DNA of 39,048 nt from Seminavis robusta. Its lineage: Eukaryota > Bacillariophyta > Bacillariophyceae > Naviculales > Naviculaceae. This document shows positions 10,130 through 19,738 of the stretch, one piece after another. Under the pieces are notes generated by a model. That model did not search any database. It was given only the letters and a program-made list of their open reading frames with translations, and was not told where the DNA came from. The stretch spans positions 1 through 39,048 of the forward strand of contig CAICTM010001043.1 in the NCBI GenBank assembly GCA_903772945.1. Reading direction: 5' to 3'. Position 1 is the stretch's first letter. The number at the start of each line of letters is the position of its first letter. The position numbers were made by a program, and so were the translations under genes.

Positions 10130-10174
10130 GGGGACCAAGGTGAGATAAACCATTATTACCTCACCTCGGTCCCC
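10130..10174. repeat. Inverted repeat GGGGACCAAGGTGAG / CTCACCTCGGTCCCC
   Basis: Two 15-nt arms separated by 15 nt, 14 of 15 paired. A further GGGGGACC occurs at about 10211. May be a hairpin or the folded end of a small element. Confidence 0.6.
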
Positions 10175-10284
10175 GGTCCAACGTTGTTTTTTATATAGTA
10201 AAGTGGTCGCGGGGGACCAACCTTAATTTCAGATTCCCCTCTCATTGCGAAAGAATTAAGAACGGTAGTCTGCAACAATTTTAG

Positions 10285-10420
10285 TCTTGTTAGCCTTACG
10301 CGGCATTTGAGCGACAACATATAGCCCCGCGGTGACTGAGCGACCTCCAACAGCCTTGCGGCGACTGAGCGACCCATGAGATAAGCTTTGCGGCGACTGA
10401 GCGCTACGGCGATTGAGCTC
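10285..10420. repeat. Imperfect tandem repeat with GCGGCGACTGAGCGAC core
   Basis: Four to five diverged units of about 21-35 bp. The cores are GCGGCATTTGAGCGAC, GCGGTGACTGAGCGAC, GCGGCGACTGAGCGAC, GCGGCGACTGAGCG and GGCGATTGAGC. A minus-strand frame (10512-10156) reads through them without a stop, giving an Arg/Ser/Ala-rich peptide, but nothing supports a real gene. Confidence 0.65.
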
Positions 10421-11500
10421 ACCCCTTTACGGGACCGGGAAGCGGATCCGCCGAATTCACGGTTAATCGCGGTTTCGCGCAGCGAGTAGTGTTTTTCCAC
10501 CGCTCCCGCCAAACTCCAAAATAGATATCAAGAACGCCCAGGGTTGTCGGCACAGCCTTAACCCTAGGAGAAGCCATTGAATAAGGCAATCAATATCAAG
10601 CGGGAATCCTGTCCGAGAAGCCGTAGTGCATGTGCTAGTCCGTTAACCGTTAATGCTTTGTCAACTCCACCTGTTTTTCCGAAATGTTCTTCATTGTTCT
10701 CTGCAAGTTCAGAATGATGCCCGCGACTAAAATAGCCAAAACAGCGAGATAGGAACAAATGTCTCATACTGTATCATTTTCTTCGCCGTCGGCAAGCTAA
10801 TAGCAAGTGTTCTGGGTATATCGGCGGCGCGATCGTCCTCGGCCGGCCAGAAGCCATTCGAGCTGGGATATGGGGCCCAGTGAGAGTACAAAAGCAAAAC
10901 AATATAAATAACAAATTCGACTCACCAGGAGCTAAAAAAGTAAACTAACAAATAACGAAAGGCAATGAGGTGACAGGCTCAGATGGAATTTGCATACAAC
11001 CAGTGCAGGGATGGATCAAGCTTGTAGCCCTCCTCAACATCTATATGAGCGGGAAGTCAGTAGCTGCCTTGGTTGTAGAGTAGTGCGCGTAAAACAATAA
11101 GGTGCTTTCTGGTACTGTAGAAAATTGTATGGGGCATCTAACTGCTGTTTGGAAGGCCTCAAGAAGAGTAGAATAAAGGTGCTGCTAGAACGTCGCAGCT
11201 GCAAGGCTTGATGCCAAACCGAATGAGGGTTAAGCAGATGTATACCTACTCCAGCTATCTGTAGCTGCTCAAGCTGAGGGGTGAACTGTGTATTGCAAAT
11301 GTCCAATTGCAAAACGTTGTTTTTGTTGACTGTTGGCAGTCGTTATTTTACTGTTGTACTGGGACTTCAAATAAATTTTTTCTAAAACAAAAAAACAAAA
11401 ATGAATTTATTTTATAATAAAATTATTAAATTGGTTGTTATATTATGGTGTTTTTGACATTTTTACCAAACATTTTTATACAGCTACATTGCACGACAAC
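10421..11500. other. About 1.1 kb without a supported gene
   Basis: Short frames only (10564-10767 and 11034-11312 on the minus strand), none recognisable. The interval 11360-11480 is very AT-rich, with runs of A and T. Confidence 0.4.
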
Positions 11501-11700
11501 ATTACGCGACTCTATTACGCGATGACATCTCTTTCTAACCTAGAAATTTTTCAAAATTTATAGATAATTCTAACACATAAGAACATAGCTCTAATACATC
11601 AGATCACAGCTCTGACCCACAAAATGTAGTTCTAATCGCGAAAATGTAGCTCTATTACGCAAAAAAATTAACTCTAACGCAATGATGTATAGTTCTACGA
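11500..11700 (+). repeat. Degenerate ~20-22-bp tandem repeat
   Basis: Seven or more diverged units of the form AGCTCTAATACGCAAAATGT, for example AGCTCTGACCCACAAAATGT, AGTTCTAATCGCGAAAATGT and AGCTCTATTACGC. They run up to the long hairpin at 11701. Confidence 0.55.
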
Positions 11701-11820
11701 GCAGCTTCGATTTTTCTGATTCAAACTCGTGCCTGCTTTTCTGGTACGCTTCTACGAGTGCTAGTGTAGAAATGTACGAAGAAGCTCGGCTCGCGTTTGA
11801 ATCAATAGAAACGAAGCTGC
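11701..11820. ncRNA. 120-nt long imperfect hairpin (possible small-RNA precursor)
   Basis: The segment starts GCAGCTTCG and ends CGAAGCTGC. Arms of about 58 nt pair imperfectly along their whole length, including an uninterrupted CTGATTCAAAC / GTTTGAATCA block, with a short loop around 11760. Frames are open on both strands (11682-11867 plus, 12097-11591 minus), a usual side effect of a long inverted repeat. It could equally be an inverted duplication or MITE-like foldback; no expression evidence is available. Confidence 0.35.
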
Positions 11821-11986
11821 CTGTATCTCCCAAAAATATAGCTTGGCAGCTAAATTGCATGGCATAATACAGACAAGGTTCCACGTATGACACGACAATA
11901 AAGCATTTCACATGACAACAAAAAGCTAACATACATGGGAATAGTTCGTGTCGAGCAGCAGCATGCCTGGGGAACCCCCCGTCCGA

Positions 11987-12012
11987 GTTTCCACGCCCCG
12001 CAGCGTGGAAAC
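11987..12012. terminator. Perfect 10-bp hairpin, GTTTCCACGC / GCGTGGAAAC
   Basis: A perfect 10-bp stem with a 6-nt loop (CCCGCA). It lies about 440 bp upstream of the gag-like gene. One arm (GTTTCCACGC) recurs at 13711-13720, directly after that gene's stop codon. Terminator is only one possible reading; it may be a cis-acting element of the retroelement. Confidence 0.35.
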
Positions 12013-12455
12013 TTGAACCCTGATGGGTTCTCGCAACTATGACCCTAATCATGGTTGCCAAAAGGACCATCTCACAGTTTGCAAAATTAATTCCCACGCT
12101 CCTTACCTACAACTCAAGTACATCTCTACATCTCGCACGTCATCACCTGCGTTCCGGAATTGGATGCCCCACATGATGATGGCTGCACCGCATCAGCTCC
12201 TCAATGCCCCTCGAACAAGATTACCCTTAAGGCAACGACGCCCGTCCAAGACCACATTTGGCAAGATCGACAGCGGCAACCATGAATCACTAAAGCCAGC
12301 GACCTAGCCAAGATCAGCTATTGAACTGCCGATCGCAAGAAGGTTGTCTCTCTCTCAGCTCACAATTCTTCATTCAGCCGACGCTGAAAGCAAGAACATA
12401 GATTAGAGTAATCTCTTGCGCCGGCATCAGGTTTCGTATCTTTTCGACCCTCACC

Positions 12456-13710
12456 ATGGCCAGCTCTAATTTTTCGGATCTCGTCTCCCGTGCAGCGGCA
12501 TGGGAAGTACATGCTCCTAACTACGCTGATATCCTCACTGCTGTGGGTGGCCCCTCGAACGCAAATCGTGATGTTGCCTCTCGCGCCATGAGCCAATTTT
12601 GCCTTCGTTCACCTGTCACCTTTGGCTTCGTCCTCCAAAATGATGAAACGAATATATACAAGCCACTCGCGTCCACAACCTCTGCAACGTGGCCGATGAC
12701 GCAAACCTTCCGGTCATTCACCGTCTGCTCGCGAAGTCCCCCTAAGGGGAATGAACACGGGATCCTGCAAGCTCAACTAGATGAACGCACTCAGGCATCG
12801 GCGCTACCCATCAACCTCGCCAACAAACCCCTGGTCACTGAACACATTCTGAATCGTGTTTTCCGCAAGTACTTCATGAACGGTCAAGGGACCACCTTGG
12901 GCGAAGGCCTCTTCCCCTTTTCGGTAGTGTGCCAAGGCCATTCGGAGGCTAAGGCAGTCCAGGACCTGGCCACTCGAGCAGAATATGTTGAGAAGGGAGC
13001 CTCCATCACCGTGGAAGATGCCATCGCCATCACTTCCACCGACGTCCAGCACTGAAGAGAAACTCTACGGCTTTTCCATCATGATAGACGTCTTCCATGG
13101 AGGAAACCATCCAAATTCGCGCTCCTTGCGAGATGTGGCCCTCTCGCTGGGATCCTACCTCCACTCCATCCATGGCCTACACGCTGACAACCGAAGTGTG
13201 GCGGTGGACTTGTGCGGTCGCATCCTATTCGAGGTCCAACAAGATTACTTCTTGTGGGTCAACGAAGCTATCCTGAATCTGGGCGCTGCTGCCCCCAACT
13301 TTGGAGCACTCACTAGACTCGTTCAGTCCTCCCGTGCCTCGTCTCTTGCTGAACTCCCTGCTCACTGGTACTTGTTCTTCAAGCCTGCTCCCGAACCGCC
13401 TAGCAAGAATCCTGCCAGAGCAAACCAACAGCGAGCGGGAGCGCACCCCGTCACCAATGTCCACGGCGATGAGGACCTCTTGAAGCGCTTCCAGGATTCT
13501 GGGTTTCGCTCCATCACTGAGATGACCAAGGACCACCAGTACACTATTCCCAAGCACGGTGGTCAAGACGTCTGTATGGCCTGGGCTCTCAAAGGCAGCT
13601 GCACCTCTGGATGCAAGCGCGCTGCCACCCACAAGCGTTACTCAGCAGCTACGGTGCAGAAGCTCCACACTCTCCTCACGGACTGTGGAGTTGCTGATCT
13701 GCAGCCCTGA
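12456..13710 (+). pseudogene. gag: Gag-like protein of an unclassified retroelement, frameshifted
   Basis: The ATG at 12456 opens a 199-codon frame that stops at 13055. The next frame (open 12985-13710) continues the same protein, so a single-base frame change lies around 13030-13055. The product of about 415 residues ends in a Cys/His motif, CMAWALKGSCTSGCKRAATH (zinc-knuckle-like), then a helical tail. This C-terminal pattern is what I recall from gag-like proteins preceding reverse transcriptases in diatom retroelements. After the TGA at 13708-13710 the same frame continues into the pol-like part, so readthrough or a separate start (ATG 13771) is possible. Confidence 0.55.
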
Positions 13711-14357
13711 GTTTCCACGCCTGGACTCGTCACCCGTATTGGAGCTCCCGCTCCTATCTCGGTGGCATCCATGCCTCGCAAGCAGTTTGGTCTCCGCCCA
13801 TTTGATCGCGATATCTCTCCTGTGAAACCTCCAAGGACCAACAGGAGCACTCCTGCTCGCAAAAAACCTTCACACGACGAATCTACCACTTCAATTCACG
13901 CCCTCTCACACGCAGCCTCGCTGTCAATGTCTTCATCATCAAAGCGGTCGGCTGGCCTACTGCCCGGATCACCTAAGAAACACCGACCGCCTTCATCCAC
14001 TACATCAAACACTACTGAAACTACTAGCCCTGTCGTCGACACCAGATCAATCCGAAATGACAGACTAGGTATGTTAGTCCAGAACCTTTGCTCAGCCTAC
14101 TCGAAGGCAGAGACGTGGGAATCCTTTGTCACCGACTTCAGAGGGCGCTCCTACCTTGCTCCGAACCTGGAGGATGTCGACCATTCTGCCATCCCCTTGC
14201 TCTGTCACTGAAGAGACCATGGGGTCCCCGTACAAAACGAATCACCTCCCTGGACGACGGAACAGAAAGAGGAATGCATCCACCGTGGCTGCCACAAATC
14301 TGCTACCTAGCATTCCGACTTCCTCCGTGAGGAATTTTAGAGAACAAGTTCTGGGCT
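13711..14357 (+). pseudogene. pol: N-terminal pol region of the same retroelement
   Basis: The frame of the gag-like ORF continues from 13711 through a Pro/Ser/Thr/Lys-rich linker and a helical part (NLCSAYSKAETWESFVTDFR, 14081-14140). It then passes through in-frame stops TGA at 14209-14211, TAG at about 14312 and TAG at about 14338. Two of these are one transition away from plausible family codons (TGG to TGA, CAG to TAG). At 14341-14362 the phase changes to ENKFWAVL, which is cut by the insertion at 14363. The protein continues on the far side of the insertion (23575-23760) as PFDLVKDEP. Confidence 0.6.
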
Positions 14358-14362
14358 GTCCT

Positions 14363-14529
14363 TGTTGGGTGAAAACACTGTAGCTACTATTCTTATCAGG
14401 GTTATCTAGCTGATTCGGACGAGCTGGGAAGAAAAAGTGATCTTCCAGCTTGGGTCAGGTTGAATCTGGATTTTGGAATGCTAGATTCCCTTAAATTCTT
14501 GCGAAGATGTGGTCTTTCTACTTATCCGC
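14363..14529 (-). repeat. 3' LTR of the non-autonomous element, distal part
   Basis: Starts TGTTGGGTGAAAACACTG on the plus strand. It is colinear with 23354-23520 and is interrupted after CCGC by the gypsy element. The remaining 49 bp of this LTR is at 19690-19738. Confidence 0.85.
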
Positions 14530-14606
14530 TGAACTACGATCGGAATATTGTGAGATTAGACTTAAAACTAGCGTTAAAGCGCCACGTCATAGACGTGCGT
14601 ATGTCA
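14530..14606 (-). repeat. 3' LTR (77 bp) of the gypsy element
   Basis: Identical to 19609-19685. Preceded on the minus strand by the polypurine tract at 14607-14618. Confidence 0.85.
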
Positions 14607-14889
14607 CTCTCCTCCACTGTGAGGCAACAATAGGCGCCGAGCATCAGTAACATTTAGAAAATGAATCAGGGGAACCTCAATAACCCGGACCGGTGGCAAC
14701 CGGAGTACTGGATGCTTTGGAAACACGCGCCGAATGTTCAGGCGCTCAAACTGATGAGCACTGAGTTGAATCGTTACGTTGCCGTTGGTATGAACGCGGG
14801 AAACACGATAGGGACCAGAAGCCGTTAGGCTTCAACTTATCACTGAGACCGAGATACGCACGCTTGTAGACCAGGTCGTCGACTGCGTA

Positions 14890-15931
14890 GTCATAGGAAT
14901 GCGTTTAGCATTGGCCCGTAGCAAACGTTTGTCAACCAAGGATTGACGGTGTCGTTGCACGGCCAAGATGTCTGCATAAATAGGAATGTCAAGAAACATT
15001 CTGTTTGAAGGCAAGAGCACAGGAGTGAGATACGCGTTGTACTCTGCACGGAACAACGATGAGATGCATCGCTGTCGCCAAGTTTCGGAAATAACCTTGA
15101 TCCCATCAGCAACACTCTTGGATCGCGCGAAACCACAATAGTACGCAATACTTGACCAATTGCCTGATGAGTTCGTTCAATCATCGAGTTACCTTGTGAT
15201 TACGAGGGGCGAGTAGCGATGCACAGCACCTTCTTTTTAACCATCTCAATGAACTCCAGTTTGAAATCAGGACCATTGTCCGTGACCACTTTCTTAGGTC
15301 GGGGATACCGAGCAAACCATGTATCCTCGACCACTCGAGCACCTTTTTCCGACGTTCGTCGCATAATAGGTACAATCTCTAACAAGTTTGTGCAAGGACC
15401 ACCATAGTCATAGCATTGAAAGTCAATGTCCGTTGTCGTAACTCAATCGTCCACGGACCATTGTGTCACAATGGACTTCTTGCCAGGGCATCGCCGTAGC
15501 ATCACGTGGCAGATTCTCCATAAGCACTCGTGCTCGCTTTTTCTTTGCACATGCTTCGCACTGCTCAATTTGTTTTCGGACTTCGTCGCGAATACCTCTT
15601 GGTTAAAGTGTGTCTTGATCGTTTGTTCTAAACGATCCATGCCTTCGACATGTGCCATTGGATTTGTGATAGAAGCTGACCAACTTGGGAGCAACTCTTT
15701 TGTTAGGACAATCTTGTCCTCGTCATTCTTACGAAAGCATATCAGCTCACTGTTTCCAAACATCTTTTTGAAAAACCGTTCCGGGTTGTCAACCACGTCT
15801 GTTGCAAAACTGCACTGTCCGCTGGTACTCGGCGAGAACCGAGAAATTGAAAGGATTCCTTCCTTCACCGTCGAATGTAGGATGCTCCAAGAAAATTCTT
15901 CCATACCATCGTTGGATGATGCATCAAACAT
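14890..15931 (-). pseudogene. int: Gypsy integrase, frameshifted
   Basis: Read on the minus strand from 15931. The N-terminal zinc-finger region is at about 15700-15560 (AHVEGMDRLEQT and IKTHF for the His pair). The catalytic core follows (TDIDFQCYDYGGP region near 15430), then KKVVTDNGPDFKLEFIEMVK (about 15295-15236) with the second Asp. MIERTHQAIGQVLRTIV (about 15184-15134) contains the catalytic Glu. At least two frame changes separate these pieces. The enzyme would join the cDNA to target DNA; this copy cannot encode it in one frame. Confidence 0.75.
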
Positions 15932-16169
15932 TCAGCCAACTCTGATTCTCCTCCACAATGGAATAGCAGCCATCGGTAGATGTGGAGAGGGGATCGGAAT
16001 CGGCAGTGTCACGATCTTCGCGAGAAGTGGGCACCCGGCTGAGGGCGTCGCCAAGACGTTCTGGGGGCCCGGCTTGTAATGAAGTTGGGTCCAAACTCTT
16101 CCAATAGCAATCGCCATCGCATAACACGCTGAGTTTGAAAGCGGAAAGTTTGTGAGTAAGGTTCTTATG

Positions 16170-16460
16170 ATCAGTTAACACATTGATACGAGCTCGAGTA
16201 ACATAGACCGAAACTCTTTGAAAATTTCAACGATGGAGAGCAGTTCCTTTTCAATTGTGTATAGTTCTTTTGGCGGAGTTGAGTTTGCGGGATAGTAAGC
16301 CACAATCCGTCCATTTTGTTTGATAGCTCCACCGAGCTGGTAATCACTAGCGTCCGTATCGATCTCGAAAGGAACGTTGTGATCCGGATATCCAGCAGAG
16401 TGTCTGCTGCCGCCACACGCTTTCATGGCTTTGAAAGCTGTTCTTGTTCGTCGGTCCACT
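16170..16460 (-). pseudogene. Gypsy RNase H domain
   Basis: Minus-strand frame 16459-16175 contains FEIDTDASDYQLGGAIKQNG and ELYTIEKELLSIVEI. These are the first catalytic Asp block and the Glu-containing helix of Ty3/gypsy RNase H. The frame is lost before the C-terminal His/Asp block. Confidence 0.8.
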
Positions 16461-16639
16461 CAAACTTCTTGGTACCAATCAGCTTTGTCAAAGGTGCCAA
16501 GGTGTGAGAACGACGAGGCCACATATCGCGGTAATAGGTCACCAAACCAAGAAACGAACGCAGTTGTTTGCTTGATATCCGTGGGAGCCTTCATGTCCAG
16601 GATTGCGCGCACTTTCTTCGCCATAGGCTTAACCCCGAC

Positions 16640-17490
16640 AGGAGTCAACCAAGTCCCAGAAAATCGGTTTCTTGTACGGCCATTCACATTTCAACGGATT
16701 GATTGTGAACCCAGCTTCTTGTAGAATCTTTAGGACTTGATCGAGCTTGTCGAATGAGAACGCCAATCGGAGCTGAAGATCCCAATGTCATCGATGTAAA
16801 CTTCGATGTCGTCAAGAGCTTTGAGTAACTTTTCCATGATTTCTTGACGATATCCGGAGATTGAGAAACGCCCATAGGTAGTCGTCTTGTACTTGTACAA
16901 CCCAAACGGGGTAGCAATGGTACACAATTCGGAACTGAAATCGTCAAGTTCAAACGTGTAATACTGCATCGAGATATCCAATTTGGTAAGGAATGCATAG
17001 TTCTTGCGTCGAGCTAAGATATCCGCAATGCGAGGAATTGGTAAACCTTGCGTTTGATTGCCTTGTTGAGACCACGAAATCAGAGATCCACCTGACCCTA
17101 CCGTCCTTCTTCGGAATGATAAAGTCCCAGCAATCCACTCGGAACGACTCCTTCTTCAAGAACGCCAAGGAAACCAACCGATCCAATTCTTTCTTAAGAT
17201 AGTTTGTTGGTGATGAGGGAACAGTGTAGTGTCGGCTTCGATGAGCCGGAACTGTGGGATCAATCTCCAAACTAATCTGTCCGCCAGTGTATTTGCCAAG
17301 TTCAGGACTGAACAAGTATCATATTTCTCAAGGACACCACGAAGGTCATTCTGTTGTTCTTGAGAGAGATGAGTACAGGACCGAACCACGGCGGTAATAT
17401 CAGCCCCTTCATACTTAGACTCGAGGATGTTCTTGGTATTCTTGTAACCCAAGTCTGCTGCCCGTTCTTCTTCTTCACGAGTGCGAAACA
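16640..17490 (-). pseudogene. Gypsy reverse transcriptase, frameshifted
   Basis: Minus strand. The linker NILESKYEGADITAVV is at about 17433-17386. The N-terminal RT part FIIPKKDGRVRWISDF is at about 17130-17083. LDISMQYYTFELDD (first Asp) is near 16990-16940, the PFGLYKYK block follows, and the catalytic YIDD (VYIDDIGIF) is near 16809-16780. Frame changes occur near 17300, 17080, 16990 and 16870. Domain order and motifs are those of Ty3/gypsy. Confidence 0.8.
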
Positions 17491-17639
17491 TGAAGACTCT
17501 TTTTCGGATTCGGGGAGCATGTCGTCCAAATCGTCATCCAAGTCGTCTTCAAAACAATCGGTAGAAGCTGCTGTAGGCAGAGTATCGTCATCTTCGAGAT
17601 CTGCTTCGAGGAGGTCAAGGAACATCGAAGTAGCAGGAG

Positions 17640-18245
17640 GAGTCTTCTTGTCAATAGAAGACGTAGGAAAGGGTCTCATGTTCAATGCTGACCTCTTCCC
17701 ATGTCACTTTGTGTCCCTTGAAATCAATCTTCAATCCCATCTCAAGGAGGATGTCGCGTCCAATGATCATGTCATATCGAACATTGCTCGCAGAAAAGAC
17801 GCGAGCATAGCGACATCAATGAAGCGGGAACTTGTAGAACTCTGGAAAACACAACCGGTCTAAGTAACAACACGGTTCGAGTTGACGTTGCCAGCCAATG
17901 TGGTGGTAGACACCATGTCACCAATACGAGGGACTGTTCCCTTAGCAACGCCTTTTCACTAATCCAGTTCCACTAGAACCAGAGTCCATCAGACTAATAA
18001 CGGTCTATCAGACGGTTTATTCTGTATACTATGTAAGACGCAAAGGGCCATCGGCACCAAGTCCTTGTCAACATTGATTCTTTCAGCCGCCGCTGCATAA
18101 TTCTCAAAAGACCCGTTTCGAAGGTCAGTAATCACCACCGTATCCATAGGACTCGTCATAGTCATCGTAACCCCCTGTATGGAATCAAAGTAATGGGGCT
18201 CTTCCTGATAATACATCTCTTCTTTTTCTTCAGGAGGCGGCAATG
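17640..18245 (-). pseudogene. Gypsy aspartic protease region
   Basis: The minus-strand frame 18243-17989 (SFENYAAAAERINVDKDLVP) leads into a LMDSGSSGT active-site motif (D-S/T-G) at about 17987-17960. An MIIGRD-like flap/hydrophobic end follows near 17765, after frame changes. It would process the gag-pol polyprotein. Confidence 0.6.
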
Positions 18246-19130
18246 AGCAACCGCAGGAACCTCTGAGGGTTGTTCTTCGACGTGATACACAGCGTCTTCG
18301 CGAACATCACCGTCAGCCACCAAATTATCACGGCGAGGACTGTAACCACGTCCACGTCCACGTCCACGACCACGAGGTGATGAAGCATAGCCACCACGTC
18401 CGAAACGTCCGGCAAAGTTGCGCACCGGAGTAGTTTGTTGCGTTGCTGTCCGTCTGGTTGTCCACGTTGGTATTCTCGAGGAGGACTATGGTTGTACGTC
18501 CAGGTAGGAGCACGACTCCATCCTCCACGTCGGAAACGCTGGGAAGGCGGATAGTAACCAGCTCGAGTCCATCTTCTTGTCCATAGGTACGACGATAGCC
18601 AGAAGAGCGTCCACCTCCTTCCATGTCCGCGGCCTGACGACCACGTGAAAACCCGGACCACCACGGCCACGAGAAACTTGTTGGCGAGCGTTGTATTCTT
18701 TTCTTGACGGGCAAAGAAAGAACCATCTGCACTGAGCCAATTACCGTAATGTCATGAGCGGAATCGGCAAACTTTCTTTCCACTGGGGAAGCATCATGTT
18801 GTAAAACATCATCTGAGAGCAGGAGCACAAAAGGTTCGATTGTTTGCGCCAGGAAACTTCGCATCAAGGTGTTGATGTACTCCAACCGAGACCAAAAGGT
18901 CTTGCAATCGAGCTTGAAGGGCTTTGTCGCAGTCTGCAGGTATCGAGTCTGATCAGCGAGATCAGTGTCTTCAACGAACTTCGCAATGAACGAAGTAATA
19001 CAGGCATCGAAATCAGCAACAGCTGCACCAGGACGCGCTGCTCGAATCACGTTCCACTTGTCTCGAGCAGAGCCTTGAAGACATTTGACAAAGAAGTTAG
19101 CCCTCAATGTACCCGTGTACAAATTCAAGG
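18160..19130 (-). pseudogene. gag: Gypsy gag with RG-rich C-terminus
   Basis: The minus-strand frame from 19128 gives a retrotransposon gag core: GTLRANFFVKCLQGSARDKW, then FDACITSFIAKFVEDTD, then TFWSRLEYIN. After a frame change an RNA-binding tail rich in RG repeats follows (about 18425-18335, GRGRGRGRGYSPRR). It has no CCHC zinc knuckle that I can see; the RG repeats may replace it. The 5' end of gag may extend to about 19390. Confidence 0.7.
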
Positions 19131-19608
19131 CTGAGTTGCGTCACTTGATCGAACTCCTTTATGACCCGAAGGACGTGTTCGGTTCTTGTTCGTCTGCCAG
19201 TACAACATGTCATGCTTACGCTTGACGTTGTTACCAGCATTTTGCCAAGAACGGAACAATCGGTAGTAGCGACCTCGCCAGCATTATACTCAGAGACCAA
19301 GGGAATGACCGGATTCTTGCCGACTGACCAAGCGTCGTCATGGTGAGATAATAAACCTAAAAGTAAATAACAAACAACAATACTTGCGGCTTTATGGTAG
19401 TAAGAGTCGCAAGTAATACAATGAAAGAAAAAGGAGTAACTTCGTTTTGAGTTACACCCTTGAGTTACCGTTGTTAATAGAAATCGAGTGAATTTTCGAA
19501 ATTGTTTGACAATGGCCAAACGCCTAGTATACGGCTGCGTAGATGTACGCAGGAAGTTTCTTTTGCTTGATGTGCAAATTCCAACCGAACTTGCTTCTGA
19601 ATTCAGAG

Positions 19609-19685
19609 TGAACTACGATCGGAATATTGTGAGATTAGACTTAAAACTAGCGTTAAAGCGCCACGTCATAGACGTGCGTATGTCA
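19609..19685 (-). repeat. 5' LTR (77 bp) of the gypsy element
   Basis: Identical to 14530-14606. The minus strand continues with CTCTGAATTCAGAAG, the position where a primer-binding site is expected. It is nearly palindromic and does not start with the TGG usual for a tRNA 3' end. Confidence 0.85.
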
Positions 19686-19689
19686 CCGC

Positions 19690-19738
19690 GTACGCTAACG
19701 CTAAATTTCTAGATTGGATAAATCTTGACCGTCCAACA
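19690..19738 (-). repeat. 3' LTR of the non-autonomous element, proximal part
   Basis: This 49-bp piece ends GACCGTCCAACA and is colinear with 23521-23569. Together with 14363-14529 it rebuilds a 216-bp LTR, counting the duplicated CCGC once. Confidence 0.85.

Larger units (their letters stand above)
14530..19685 (-). mobile_element. Ty3/gypsy element with 77-bp identical LTRs
   Basis: Inserted inside an LTR of the surrounding element. The 4-bp TSD CCGC lies at 14526-14529 and 19686-19689. Both LTRs (14530-14606, 19609-19685) are 77 bp, identical, and end TGAACTACG...CGTATGTCA (TG...CA). On the minus strand the purine-rich GTGGAGGAGAG immediately precedes the 3' LTR, a good polypurine tract. 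The order on the minus strand is 5' LTR, gag, RG-rich region, protease, RT, RNase H, integrase, 3' LTR, as in Ty3/gypsy. The LTRs are far shorter than the few hundred bp or more usual in the family. The pol frames are broken many times although the LTRs are identical. Confidence 0.88.

Noticed and set aside
10130-10174. tRNA or other structured RNA gene at the GGGGACC inverted repeat
   Set aside because: The stem is a single long hairpin without cloverleaf, A/B box or anticodon arm.
11288-11500. AT-rich 11.36-11.48 kb as replication origin or centromere-like DNA
   Set aside because: Only about 120 bp and no repeated motif; AT-richness alone is weak support.
12371-12386. TTCAGCCGACGCTGAA as a palindromic regulatory site shared with 3926
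   Set aside because: At 3926 it overlaps a likely splice acceptor and only 12-14 bases match; two occurrences are too few.
13225-13889. Minus-strand ORFs over the gag-like gene
   Set aside because: Antisense to a frame with a Cys/His motif; no recognisable domain.
15426-16079. 217-codon plus-strand ORF
   Set aside because: Antisense to the gypsy integrase and RNase H linker on the minus strand.
17354-17863. 169-codon plus-strand ORF
   Set aside because: Antisense to the gypsy RT linker and protease region; Ser-rich run is the complement of an acidic stretch.
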